From contig OMYH01000014.1 of the NCBI GenBank assembly GCA_900315255.1, forward strand, positions 1 through 46,014: DNA of 46,014 nt. The letters run 5' to 3'. Of the stretch, positions 1-8,444 are shown in pieces (positions within the stretch are counted from its first letter, which is position 1; each line of letters starts with the position of its first letter). The notes beneath the pieces are model-generated. The model saw only the letters and a program-made list of their open reading frames with translations, was not told the DNA's origin and ran no database searches. The position numbers were made by a program, and so were the translations under genes. This stretch comes from an uncultured Eubacteriales bacterium. Its GTDB lineage: Bacteria; Bacillota; Clostridia; Oscillospirales; Acutalibacteraceae.

Positions 1-54
1 TTAGAGCAAGATACAGTTATTATTATGAACGCGTAATACCCGCAGGCGTTCGCC

Positions 55-109
55 TGCCTAAAAATCTGACTGCGCAACTTCGGCACTCGATTTAATCAGC
101 GTCTCCTTA
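55..109 (-). repeat. Dispersed intergenic repeat, copy 1
   Basis: This 55-base stretch matches 33690-33744 in the opposite orientation at 53 of 55 positions by direct reading. The core read on the minus strand runs from TAAGGAGAC through GAGTGCCGAAGTTGCGC to TTTTTAGGCA. Beyond position 55 the two copies diverge; here a perfect hairpin GCAGGCG/CGCCTGC (42-57) follows instead. It carries no gene. It is probably a truncated copy of a longer element (about 138 bp at the other site). Confidence 0.85.
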
Positions 110-211
110 AAAAAGTTTTTTTGAAATATGCAGGATCATTTGTACAATAATCTGATTTTTATTATTTTGAACCGCTCTGCATTCCTTGACACAACCGAAA
201 ATACGTTCTGA

Positions 212-1657
212 TCAACCTGCTGCCTCGGAGTGATTACGTTGATTATTTTTTAATGTACTTTTTCCGCTTGCGTCAAGCTGCTTGTATGTTGCTGCGATCA
301 GGAATGCTGCAACAATAAATGTGAGTATATCCGAAACGGGCATTGAGTACAGCACTCCGTCAAGTCCGAAGAATGTCGGCAGTACAAGAGCGAATCCTAC
401 ACCGAAAACGATCTCTCTTATCATAGACAGCGCTGTAGATTCAACGGCCTTGCCCATAGCCTGCAGAAAAATAAAGCACGCCTTATTGACGCAGGCGAAG
501 ATCATCATACACAGATAAACTCTGAAAGCGTGTACCGCAAAATCGGTATAATATACGCTTTCGTTAGCTGCTCCGAAAACTGCAATAAGCTGTTTTGGAA
601 AGCATTCTACTATAACGAGCGCCACGGCGCCGACGGCTGCTTCGGCGATCAGCAGTTTAGTGAAAAGTTCTTTTACTCTAAGCTTTAGTCCCGCACCCAT
701 GTTGAAGCCGACTATCGGTATACATCCTGCAGCCATACCCACTACAACTGATATTACTATCTGGAAGAACTTCATCACGATCCCGACAACTGCCATCGGT
801 ATCTGTGCGAATTGTTCCTGCATGAAAATTGGGTCCATAGCTCCGTATTTTCGTATCATATTGTTGATCGCAGCCATAGCCGCAACAAGAGAGATCTGCG
901 AAAGGAAGCTCGTTAATCCGAGTGTCATAGTTTTCCTGATAATGACCCCACTCAGGGCGAAATCGGCTTTCGAAGGCTTGACAAGCTTCATGTTTCTCAG
1001 ATACACGACTGCAAGCGCTGCTGTAACTATCTGTCCGATAACGGTGGCAACAGCCGCACCCATCATTCCCCGGCGGAAAGCAAAGATAAATATCGGGTCG
1101 AGTATAATGTTCAGAACTGCACCTGCCAGCGTGGAGAACATCGCAAACTTCGGGTTTCCGTCGGCTCTGATAACGGGATTCATCGCCTGCCCGAACATGT
1201 AGAAAGGAATACCAAGCGTTATATAGAAAAAGTATTCCTTTGAATGCCTGAAGGTTTCGGCGTTGACCATTCCGCCGAATAAAGCTATTATCTGATTACT
1301 GAATACAAGGTAAATAGCCGTCAATATCAGACTGCTTGCTATCACTGTCAGAACAGAATTGGCAACACTGATTTTTGCGTCGTTTGGGCGATTTCCTCCA
1401 AGGCTAAGGCTTACAAATGCACAGCAGCCATCGCCTATCATTACTGCAATAGCAAGTGCGATCACAGTTAAAGGAAAAACAACAGTATTCGCTGCATTTC
1501 CGTAAGAGCCGAGATAGCTCGCATTTGCGATAAAAATCTGATCAACGATATTATAAAGCGCTCCGACAAGTAGAGATATGATACAAGGTACGGCGTATTT
1601 TTTCATCAGCTTTGTGATCGGTTCATGTCCTAAGATCCGGTTTTCGTTATTTTCCAT
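212..1657 (-). CDS. MATE family multidrug/Na+ (H+) antiporter
   Basis: This 481-residue integral membrane protein has the usual length and twelve-helix hydrophobic pattern of the MATE family, in two halves of about six segments. The N-terminal part (EPITKLMKKYAVPCI, then VGALYNIVDQIFIA at about 30-45) is typical of the DinF/NorM-like clostridial branch, with the conserved stretch around PVIRADGNPKFAM in the first half. The family exports cationic drugs, flavins or other small molecules from the cytoplasm in exchange for Na+ or H+; the substrate cannot be read from sequence. The ATG at 1657 has a GGAGG box eight bases upstream. It lies 96 bases downstream of a small co-directional gene, and a terminator-like hairpin (1670-1721) stands between them just before the RBS, so expression may be controlled by attenuation. 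Confidence 0.93.
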   Translation of the reverse strand: MENNENRILGHEPITKLMKKYAVPCIISLLVGALYNIVDQIFIANASYLGSYGNAANTVVFPLTVIALAIAVMIGDGCCAFVSLSLGGNRPNDAKISVANSVLTVIASSLILTAIYLVFSNQIIALFGGMVNAETFRHSKEYFFYITLGIPFYMFGQAMNPVIRADGNPKFAMFSTLAGAVLNIILDPIFIFAFRRGMMGAAVATVIGQIVTAALAVVYLRNMKLVKPSKADFALSGVIIRKTMTLGLTSFLSQISLVAAMAAINNMIRKYGAMDPIFMQEQFAQIPMAVVGIVMKFFQIVISVVVGMAAGCIPIVGFNMGAGLKLRVKELFTKLLIAEAAVGAVALVIVECFPKQLIAVFGAANESVYYTDFAVHAFRVYLCMMIFACVNKACFIFLQAMGKAVESTALSMIREIVFGVGFALVLPTFFGLDGVLYSMPVSDILTFIVAAFLIAATYKQLDASGKSTLKNNQRNHSEAAG

Positions 1658-1669
1658 TATGATTCCTCC

Positions 1670-1721
1670 AAAAAATACAGCGTGTGCAAAAAGCCGGATT
1701 TATGCTTACGCCACACGCTGT
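1670..1721 (-). promoter_or_regulatory. Terminator-like leader hairpin A before the MATE gene
   Basis: On the minus strand a perfect 10-bp stem ACAGCGTGTG/CACACGCTGT encloses a 25-base loop and is followed at once by ATTTTTT and then the MATE RBS. The loop holds GCGTAAG and TCCGG, both also present in the loop of hairpin B (2020-2064). The placement between the small gene and the pump fits an intrinsic terminator or attenuator that decides read-through into the pump gene. The ligand or trigger is unknown. Confidence 0.6.
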
Positions 1722-1753
1722 TAATGCTAATTTATTCTGTTTTCTATGTCGTA

Positions 1754-1993
1754 TCAGTCGAGATAAGAACCAACGGGTGAAGTGTTGTATTGCTTGATTA
1801 TCCTGATTATCACAGACCCATCAGTCTGCTCGGCTTCATTTACGATTTTGTACTTTGCTGCGTTCCTTTCCAGCCCTGCCTTGTATTTGCTGACTTCTTC
1901 TTTTACAAGCTGTACAGCCAAACTGTGTTTAACATCGTCTTTAAGCATAAAATGCAGTGTCTGACAAATACACGCTTCTTTGATCCTTTTCAT
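1754..1993 (-). CDS. Small conserved hypothetical protein (79 aa)
   Basis: I do not recognise a named family. The 79-residue protein begins MKRIKEACICQTLHFML, has a central charged helical stretch (KEEVSKYKAGLERNAAKY) and ends in a beta-like segment, SVIIRIIKQYNTSPVGSYL. There is no signal peptide or membrane segment, so it should be cytosolic. The two cysteines close to the N-terminus (C8, C10) are notable. The ATG at 1993 has an AGGAGG box at ideal distance, and a strong promoter (2074-2102) and a structured leader (2020-2064) sit directly upstream, which argues that this is a real, regulated gene. It is co-directional with the MATE gene and may form an operon with it through the attenuator-like hairpin. 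A role linked to the pump or to sensing its substrate is only a guess. Confidence 0.75.
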   Translation of the reverse strand: MKRIKEACICQTLHFMLKDDVKHSLAVQLVKEEVSKYKAGLERNAAKYKIVNEAEQTDGSVIIRIIKQYNTSPVGSYLD

Positions 1994-2019
1994 CTGATTT
2001 AACCTCCTGAAAATAATAA

Positions 2020-2064
2020 ACGCGCAGCAAACAACCGGACTTACGCAAATTGTCTGCTACACGT
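2020..2064 (-). promoter_or_regulatory. Leader hairpin B before the small gene
   Basis: The minus strand folds into a fully paired 15-bp stem (2050-2064 with 2020-2034, three G.U pairs) closing a 15-base loop that contains GCGTAAGTCCGG. The predicted transcription start is only a few bases upstream, so the mRNA would begin with this hairpin; it is followed by TTTATTATTTT and the RBS. The loop motif recurs in hairpin A. The wobble pairs (changes that keep pairing relative to a perfect stem) suggest that the structure matters. Confidence 0.6.
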
Positions 2065-2073
2065 TATGTTTTT

Positions 2074-2102
2074 ATTATATCGCACAAATGTAAGAAATTC
2101 AA
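2074..2102 (-). promoter_or_regulatory. Sigma-A promoter of the small gene/MATE unit
   Basis: Minus-strand TTGAAT (2097-2102) and TATAAT (2074-2079) are separated by 17 bases. The predicted start near 2067 places hairpin B at the extreme 5' end of the transcript. Confidence 0.7.
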
Positions 2103-2202
2103 ATGGTTATTTTGCACAAAGTTTGCCGTGTGACCAAACAGCACAATTTTCTTGTAAAACGGTAACATTTTAAAGTATTACATCAAAAAACAGGAAAAAG
2201 TC

Positions 2203-2230
2203 TTGTTTTTTTTCTATAAAAGTATATAAT
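2203..2230 (+). promoter_or_regulatory. Promoter of the metF-metH run
   Basis: TTGTTT (2203-2208) and a consensus TATAAT (2225-2230) are spaced 16 bases apart, about 78 bases before the metF start. The leader between them shows no S-box, T-box or cobalamin riboswitch consensus that I can recognise. Confidence 0.6.
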
Positions 2231-2307
2231 AGTATTAGAAGGCATTAGGTTCGACAGGACAGATAACCTATTTGCCAGATTTTATTTCATATGAAAGGAG
2301 TAGGATT

Positions 2308-3189
2308 ATGAGAATTACCGATATAATCAGCCGTGATCAGATGTCATTATCGTTTGAGGTGTTCCCTCCCAAAAAGGAGACCTCATATGAAAGCGTAAAA
2401 ACAGCCACTGAGGAAATAGCAGAATTAAAGCCTGCGTTTATGAGCGTGACCTACGGTGCAGGCGGCGGAACAAGCGAGTACACTTTGTCTATTGCAAAGA
2501 ATCTCAAAGATAAATATAATGTTCCTATGCTTGCTCATCTTACATGTGTTTCGTCCGACAAGGATACGATCAGCAAAAAGATAAAAGATTTAAAAGACAA
2601 CGGAATTACCAATATCATGGCGCTCAGAGGTGATCTGACTCCGGAATTGGAAAAATCCGACAGAAGCCGATGGGATTACCACCATGCTGTTGAGCTGATC
2701 CGTGAGCTAAAAGACAAAGGCGATTTTTGCATTGGTGCAGCGTGCTATCCCGAGGTACATCCAGAAAGCAGCTGTCAGAGAGATGATATAAAGTATCTCA
2801 AAGAAAAGGTTGACGCAGGAGTGGATTTCCTGACTACACAGATGATATTTGACAATAATCTGTTCTTTAATTTTATGTATAAGATCAGAGAAGCGGGGAT
2901 CAATGTGCCTGTACTCCCCGGAATTATGCCTATAACTAACGGTAATCAAGTCGAGCGTGCGATCAAACTTTCGGGTGCTTTTATGCCGCAGAGGTTCAAG
3001 GCGATGGTCGATAAATTCGGGTCGAATCCCGCAGCAATGAAGCAGGCAGGAATTGCATATGCCACAGACCAGATAATAGATCTATATGCAAACGGAATTA
3101 CAAATGTTCATGTGTATTCTATGAATAAGCCCGATATAGCTAAGGGAATATATGACAATCTTTCCGATATTCTTTGGAAGAGCTTTTGA
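2308..3189 (+). CDS. metF: 5,10-methylenetetrahydrofolate reductase
   Basis: MetF reduces 5,10-methylene-THF to 5-methyl-THF, the methyl donor for the methionine synthase two genes downstream. The 293-residue TIM-barrel protein has the usual length. FEVFPPKK (16-23) holds the expected catalytic Glu (E17), ALRGD (to D109) is the flavin/substrate loop, and TTQMIFD is the folate-binding strand. I chose the ATG at 2308, which follows AAAGGAG by seven bases, over an in-frame TTG at 2272 that would add twelve residues unlike the family. It is the first gene of the run, 11 bases before the reactivation gene, so folate reduction and methyl transfer are probably co-transcribed. Confidence 0.96.
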   Translation: MRITDIISRDQMSLSFEVFPPKKETSYESVKTATEEIAELKPAFMSVTYGAGGGTSEYTLSIAKNLKDKYNVPMLAHLTCVSSDKDTISKKIKDLKDNGITNIMALRGDLTPELEKSDRSRWDYHHAVELIRELKDKGDFCIGAACYPEVHPESSCQRDDIKYLKEKVDAGVDFLTTQMIFDNNLFFNFMYKIREAGINVPVLPGIMPITNGNQVERAIKLSGAFMPQRFKAMVDKFGSNPAAMKQAGIAYATDQIIDLYANGITNVHVYSMNKPDIAKGIYDNLSDILWKSF

Positions 3190-3200
3190 TACGGGGATAA

Positions 3201-3926
3201 ATGATGGCTAACAGTGTATTTGTAAGAACTTACATAGGCGATGATGATTCTTTTGCTGTAAACCGCAAAGAGGTTTTTCGCTATGCAGGCTACGGCGGTC
3301 TGACTGATACGAAAGATGAACAGATCGAGAAGCTCCTAAACGAAGTCATAGCTGAATGTAATGAGGATTTGTCGTACAAGGTGTGTTACAGACAAATGGA
3401 GCTGAGATGGGAAAACTCTGTTCCCGTGCTGCCGTTTCGGACCGATTCTAAAAACCTTGCCAAATGTCTTGAGGGAAGCAGCAAGGTCGTTATCTTTGCG
3501 GCGACGATCGGATTAGGTATCGACAGAAAAATATCAAGAAACAGACTTCTTTCTCCCACAAAGGCGCTGCTTATGCAGGCCTACGGAGCGGAACGTGTCG
3601 AGAAATTATGCGATGTTTTCTGCTCTGAAATCGGGAACGAGGCGGCTCGGGAGGGTCTGTTCTGCACTCCGAGATTCTCTCCGGGCTACGGCGATCTTCC
3701 GCTTGAAACACAGAAGGATGTATTCAGGCTGCTTGAATGTAATATTAAGATCGGTATCTCGTTAAACAGAAGTCTGCTGATGACACCGTCCAAATCGGTT
3801 ACGGCTATATTCGGACTTCGGGAAAAGAACCGCGCAAAGTCAGGAAACAAATGCGAGCTGTGTTCAAAAACAGATTGTTTGTTCAGAGATACTCAGACAA
3901 AGGAGGAATGTCATGAAAGTACTTGA
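3201..3926 (+). CDS. Free-standing methionine synthase reactivation (AdoMet-binding) domain protein
   Basis: This 241-residue protein matches the C-terminal activation domain of cobalamin-dependent methionine synthase, here encoded alone. The family signature RFSPGYGD is at 158-165 and the MTPSKSVTAIFGL stretch follows near 195-207. In the family this module binds S-adenosylmethionine and reductively remethylates cob(II)alamin formed by accidental oxidation. The C-terminus carries C218-x2-C221-x4-C226, a tail seen in stand-alone versions and possibly a metal or Fe-S site (inference). It overlaps metH by 14 bases, and the MetH encoded next lacks this domain, so the two probably act as a split enzyme through translational coupling. 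Confidence 0.9.
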   Translation: MMANSVFVRTYIGDDDSFAVNRKEVFRYAGYGGLTDTKDEQIEKLLNEVIAECNEDLSYKVCYRQMELRWENSVPVLPFRTDSKNLAKCLEGSSKVVIFAATIGLGIDRKISRNRLLSPTKALLMQAYGAERVEKLCDVFCSEIGNEAAREGLFCTPRFSPGYGDLPLETQKDVFRLLECNIKIGISLNRSLLMTPSKSVTAIFGLREKNRAKSGNKCELCSKTDCLFRDTQTKEECHEST

Positions 3927-6330
3927 TTTCATTAAAAATAATATAGTTTACCTTGACGGAGGTATGGGCACTCTCCTTCAGAAGGAAGGTCTGCAGCCCG
4001 GAGAGCTTCCCGAAAGATGGAATATAACCCACAGCAATGTTATTGTTTCAATTCAGAAAGCTTATTTTGATTCGGGAACAAATATTGTTTGTACAAACAC
4101 ATTCGGCGCAAATTCTTTAAAATATGACGATGAAGAATTACGGGCGGTTATCACAGCGGCAGTAGAAAATGCAAAGAAAGCTCGTGATACAAGCATAGGT
4201 ACTCAGGAGAAGTTTATAGCTCTTGATATAGGTCCTATGGGGAAGCTGCTCAGACCCTTCGGCGATTTTGATTTTGAAGAAGCAGTCGATGCATACGCAA
4301 AGACTGTCAGAATAGGCGCTGCCTGCGGAGTTGATCTGATATTCATAGAAACAATGAACGACAGTTATGACACTAAAGCCGCACTGCTTGCAGCAAAGGA
4401 AAACAGCAGCCTGCCTGTGTTTGTATCGAATGCATACGGCGAGGACGGCAAGCTGATGACAGGCGCATGCCCTGCAGCTATGACTGCTATGCTTGAGGGA
4501 ATGGGCGCAGATGCGATAGGGGCGAACTGCTCGCTCGGTCCGAAGCAGCTCAGAGGGGTTGTCGAGGAGTATCTTGAATATGCTTCGGTACCCGTTCTTC
4601 TGAAACCTAATGCCGGGCTTCCCCGCAGCGAAAACGGAAAAACAGTATATGATGTTTATCCCGATGAGTTTTCGGACGATCTGCTCGAATACGTTAACAT
4701 GGGCGTTCGTATCATCGGCGGATGCTGCGGTACTACTCCCGATTATATATATGCATCGGTTCAAAAAACAAAAAGCATTGTTCCCGCTGAGATCATTCCT
4801 AAAAACAGAACATTGATAAGCTCCTATACTCATGCGGTTGAATTTGGCAAATCTCCGATACTGATAGGCGAAAGAATTAATCCAACAGGAAAAAAACGTT
4901 TTAAAGAAGCACTTCGGAATAATGATATCGACTATATACTCGGCGAGGGGCTTACTCAGCAGGAGAAAGGCGCTCATGTTCTCGATGTCAATGTCGGGCT
5001 TCCCGAGATTGACGAGGTCGGAATGCTCAGCACAGTAACCTTTGAACTTCAGGCGATCATTGATCTTCCGCTTCAGATCGACACGACTAACGTTACAGCG
5101 ATGGAATCGGCTCTCAGAAGGTATAACGGAAAAGCCATGATCAATTCCGTAAACGGTAAGGAAGAGGTTATGAAAGAGATATTCCCTCTTGTGAAAAAAT
5201 ACGGCGGACTTGTAGTGTGCCTAACTCTTGACGAAGACGGAATTCCCGATACAGCTGAAAAAAGGGTAGAAATAGCCGAGAAGATAATCCGCAGGGCAGG
5301 AGAGTTCGGCATAGACAAGAAGGATCTTATTTTTGATACGCTCGCTATGACGGTAAGCGCCGACAGTCGCGCGGCTCTTGCCACTCTGGAGTCGCTTAAC
5401 ACCATACGGAATAAGCTCGGTTGTAATACATCGCTCGGAGTGTCCAATATTTCGTTCGGACTTCCGAACCGTGATATAATAACGTCTGTATTTTTTACTC
5501 TTGCTATGGAAAACGGATTATCGGCGGCGATAATGAATCCGAATTCTTCCGAGATGATGAAGAGCTATTACTCATTCCGTGCGCTTCACGCTATTGATGA
5601 TAATTGTACCGATTATATTGAAAACATCGGAAAATACATAACTGCCGCCGCACCGGTGACGACAGCCGTGACCGATGTGAAAAATCAAAGTGCGGAGTTT
5701 GACAGTCCTCTTCAAAGGGCAATAGTCAAAGGATTGAAGGAGCAGGCAGCCGAGCTGACGAAAGACCTTCTGAACTCCGAAAAACCGCTCGATATCGTGA
5801 CATCTCACATCATACCGGCGCTTGATATTGTAGGTAAAGGCTTTGAAAACAAGACTATGTTCCTGCCGCAGCTTCTGATGAGTGCCGAGGCGTCGCAGTG
5901 TGCATTTGAACAGATCAAGAAAAGAATGGCTGATACTGCCGAGAGCAGTGTCAACCGAGGAAAGTTTGTTATTGCCACTGTACACGGAGATATTCACGAT
6001 ATAGGAAAAAACATTGTAAAACTAATACTCGAAAACTACGGCTTTGAGGTGTTTGATCTCGGAAAAGATGTGCCGCCCGAAACGGTGGTAAACGCAGTTG
6101 TCGAGCAAAAAGCTCCTTTGGTGGGTCTTAGCGCACTGATGACCACTACTGTGCCGGCTATGGAGGAAACGATCAAGCTGCTGAGAAGAGATGCGCCGTG
6201 GGCAAAGGTATTGGTTGGCGGCGCAGTGCTGACACAAGAATATGCCGATCGTATAGGGGCGGATTTTTACGGTAAGGATGCAATGGCTACTGTTCGATAC
6301 GCAACGGAGGTCATGGAGCATACAGAATAA
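3913..6330 (+). CDS. metH: Cobalamin-dependent methionine synthase (lacking the reactivation domain)
   Basis: MetH moves the methyl group of 5-methyl-THF to homocysteine through methylcobalamin. The 805 residues contain, in order, the homocysteine/zinc domain (1-290; zinc ligands C206, C271 and C272 in GANCS and GGCCGT), the pterin-binding domain (about 315-570; GERINPTGKK), the cobalamin cap (about 595-680) and the B12-binding Rossmann domain (about 685-805) with D693-x-H695-x-x-G698, where the His is the lower axial cobalt ligand. The fourth domain of the 1200-residue E. coli enzyme is missing and is supplied by the gene just upstream. The ATG follows AGGAGG closely. The absolute need for B12 makes sense of the corrinoid uptake genes downstream. 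Confidence 0.95.
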   Translation: MKVLDFIKNNIVYLDGGMGTLLQKEGLQPGELPERWNITHSNVIVSIQKAYFDSGTNIVCTNTFGANSLKYDDEELRAVITAAVENAKKARDTSIGTQEKFIALDIGPMGKLLRPFGDFDFEEAVDAYAKTVRIGAACGVDLIFIETMNDSYDTKAALLAAKENSSLPVFVSNAYGEDGKLMTGACPAAMTAMLEGMGADAIGANCSLGPKQLRGVVEEYLEYASVPVLLKPNAGLPRSENGKTVYDVYPDEFSDDLLEYVNMGVRIIGGCCGTTPDYIYASVQKTKSIVPAEIIPKNRTLISSYTHAVEFGKSPILIGERINPTGKKRFKEALRNNDIDYILGEGLTQQEKGAHVLDVNVGLPEIDEVGMLSTVTFELQAIIDLPLQIDTTNVTAMESALRRYNGKAMINSVNGKEEVMKEIFPLVKKYGGLVVCLTLDEDGIPDTAEKRVEIAEKIIRRAGEFGIDKKDLIFDTLAMTVSADSRAALATLESLNTIRNKLGCNTSLGVSNISFGLPNRDIITSVFFTLAMENGLSAAIMNPNSSEMMKSYYSFRALHAIDDNCTDYIENIGKYITAAAPVTTAVTDVKNQSAEFDSPLQRAIVKGLKEQAAELTKDLLNSEKPLDIVTSHIIPALDIVGKGFENKTMFLPQLLMSAEASQCAFEQIKKRMADTAESSVNRGKFVIATVHGDIHDIGKNIVKLILENYGFEVFDLGKDVPPETVVNAVVEQKAPLVGLSALMTTTVPAMEETIKLLRRDAPWAKVLVGGAVLTQEYADRIGADFYGKDAMATVRYATEVMEHTE

Positions 6331-6359
6331 ATAATATAAAAGGATAAGGAGAGAAAAGA

Positions 6360-8327
6360 ATGAAAACGATAACTAAAATTATCTCATGTGCAGCGGCAGC
6401 TGCGGTGTTGATACCAAATATTGCATTTGTGGTATCCGCCGACGAAACACAGGAGCGTGTGAGGATCCTTATAGAGAACAATACGTTCTCTGCCGCAGAC
6501 GGTGCTGCATGGGAAGGCACGCTTCTGGACGAATGGGTTACCTGGGACGGCAAAATGTCCGCAGCGGAATTATTTGAAAACACACTGACCGAGAAAGGAT
6601 ACACACAGACAGGTGCGAGTGATAACTATGTCACCGAGATCAACGGGTTGACGGCGCAAGCCGATGCGGCAAAAATGGGAGGCTGGATGACAGGTCTTGA
6701 CGATTGGTACGGAAACGGCGGTATTGCTACGCTCAACCTCGAGAGCGGCGACGAGATCATCTTTTCGTATTCCCTGAATTGGGGAGCGGATATCGGTTCG
6801 GATTATACATCAACAAGTACAAAGCTTCTGTCTGTCGTTCCCGACAAAGGACAACTGTCACCGGAGTTTTCTTCGGACATAACCGAATATGTTCTGACTC
6901 TTCCCACAGATGCAGATTCTGTAAAGATAACCCCTACTGCAGAGAACAAGAGCTTCAGATATAAAATATATAAAAATGAATATTTGCCCGAAGATGCTAC
7001 TGCCGATTATAAGCGTACTGAGTCAATACCCGTAAAGAACGGTGACGTTATCTACGTCGGTGTGGGCCACGGCAGCTGGCATTCCTATATGCCCGAGGGT
7101 GCGGAAGAAACAGTGTATAAGATCACTGTCAAAGGCGGAAGCACGACTGCATCAGACACCGATAAGGAGAGCGATAACGATACTTCATCGGATATTACCG
7201 TTCCCGACAAGCAGAATGATTTTTCGGATATTACCGTTGAGGCTATGGTATCGGTCTTACACAAAGGGCTGACTCCGAAGGATAATGACTATCTGCCCGG
7301 CGATGAGTGGGTATTACTGACCAATTGCCGCCTCGGGCTTTGCAGTGAAAAAGATGCAGACAGCTATCTTGCGAAGCTTGCTGAAACGCTGAAAAGCGAT
7401 CCTCCGAAAAGACCCACAGATTACGCTAAATATACTTTGGTATTGACATCACTCGGAAAAGATGCCTCCGATTGGAACGGTACAGATATGACCGCAGCAT
7501 TGGCTGACCTTGATTTTATTACAAAGCAGGGTATCAACGCATCGGCATATTCACTGCTTGCACTCGATTCAAATAATTATGCCGTTCCATTGGCAGAAAG
7601 CGGAAAAGAGCAGACCACACGTAAAGAGCTTATTTCGGAGCTGATGGGATTACAGTTAAAGGACGGCGGCTGGGCATTTTTCGGAGATACCTATGAGCCC
7701 GACATGACGGGAATAGTTCTGCAGGCGCTCTCACCATATTACGGAAAAGACCCCGATGTAACAAAGGCGGTTGATCACGCTCTGGATCTGCTTAGTGAAA
7801 AGCAAAATGATGACGGAACATACACATCTTACGGAGAGCCGAACTGCGAAAACAGTGCGCAGATAATCATAGCGCTGTCTGCTTTGGGTATCGATGCCGA
7901 TAAGGATGATCGTTTCATCAAGCCTGACGGCAGTGCGCTTGACGGATTAAAGAAGTTCTGGCTTCCCGATGAGAACGGTTTTTCTCATGCTTTGAATGCC
8001 GGGAAAAATGGACTCGCTTCGGTACAATCATACGAGGCACTCTGTGCCTATCAGCGGTTTGTCAATAATCAGACTGCATTATTTGATATGACTGACGTGA
8101 AAACAAGTACAGCGACCGATTTTGATAATCAGGACGGCAACAGCAGTTCATCAAAGACAAATACAAGCAGTACATCAACATCAAATTCACAGACCACTGT
8201 AACAACGACGCAGGTTACAACGACTGTAGAAACGGGTGATAAGGGGTATGGCGCGATTCTGATGATCCTTCTGATATCCTCGGCGGCTGTCGTTCTCAAT
8301 CGCAAAAAGGATAGTTCGGTTGAATAA
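6360..8327 (+). CDS. Secreted DUF4430 + cadherin-like + prenyltransferase-like alpha/alpha-barrel protein, candidate surface B12 binder
   Basis: This 655-residue exported protein has a signal peptide (1-26, cut near VVSA/D), a DUF4430 transcobalamin-C-terminal-like beta domain (about 33-155, with GGWMTGLDDWYG), a cadherin-like beta-sandwich (about 156-262), an acidic linker, an alpha/alpha-barrel domain of the squalene/prenyltransferase type (about 285-575; repeats LQLKDGGWAFFG and SEKQNDDGTYTSYGE), a Ser/Thr linker, and a C-terminal hydrophobic anchor with a basic tail (about 622-655). There is an ETGD before the helix but no LPxTG. The barrel plus DUF4430 pairing is the architecture of animal intrinsic factor and transcobalamin, in reversed order. 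Known: those proteins bind cobalamin between the two domains. Inferred: this one captures corrinoid at the cell surface. It lies 29 bases after metH. Confidence 0.75.
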   Translation: MKTITKIISCAAAAAVLIPNIAFVVSADETQERVRILIENNTFSAADGAAWEGTLLDEWVTWDGKMSAAELFENTLTEKGYTQTGASDNYVTEINGLTAQADAAKMGGWMTGLDDWYGNGGIATLNLESGDEIIFSYSLNWGADIGSDYTSTSTKLLSVVPDKGQLSPEFSSDITEYVLTLPTDADSVKITPTAENKSFRYKIYKNEYLPEDATADYKRTESIPVKNGDVIYVGVGHGSWHSYMPEGAEETVYKITVKGGSTTASDTDKESDNDTSSDITVPDKQNDFSDITVEAMVSVLHKGLTPKDNDYLPGDEWVLLTNCRLGLCSEKDADSYLAKLAETLKSDPPKRPTDYAKYTLVLTSLGKDASDWNGTDMTAALADLDFITKQGINASAYSLLALDSNNYAVPLAESGKEQTTRKELISELMGLQLKDGGWAFFGDTYEPDMTGIVLQALSPYYGKDPDVTKAVDHALDLLSEKQNDDGTYTSYGEPNCENSAQIIIALSALGIDADKDDRFIKPDGSALDGLKKFWLPDENGFSHALNAGKNGLASVQSYEALCAYQRFVNNQTALFDMTDVKTSTATDFDNQDGNSSSSKTNTSSTSTSNSQTTVTTTQVTTTVETGDKGYGAILMILLISSAAVVLNRKKDSSVE

Positions 8328-8412
8328 AGCAGGAATGCAAAAATACCGCTTTATGTTTGCTGTGAATTTGTTTGCATAATTTCGGCACAATATCTGTGCG
8401 GTAATACATATA

Positions 8413-8444
8413 TTTTAAAGGCTGTTTAAATACAGCCTTTAAAA
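8413..8444 (+). promoter_or_regulatory. Perfect 13-bp intra-operon hairpin
   Basis: TTTTAAAGGCTGT (8413-8425) pairs perfectly with 8432-8444 across a six-base loop. The trailing sequence is AATTCG, not a U-tract, so it is a weak terminator and more likely an RNA processing or 3'-end stabilising element between the two DUF4430 genes. It could let the upstream surface protein be made in a different amount from the transporter. Confidence 0.5.

Noticed and set aside
4138..4977. 279-codon minus-strand frame inside metH
   Set aside because: It lies wholly within a clearly conserved gene, lacks an RBS and has no recognisable domain.
6360..8327. Annotation as a terpene cyclase/squalene-hopene enzyme
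   Set aside because: The repeats are of that fold, but the protein is exported, has a DUF4430 domain and shows no catalytic DxDD motif.
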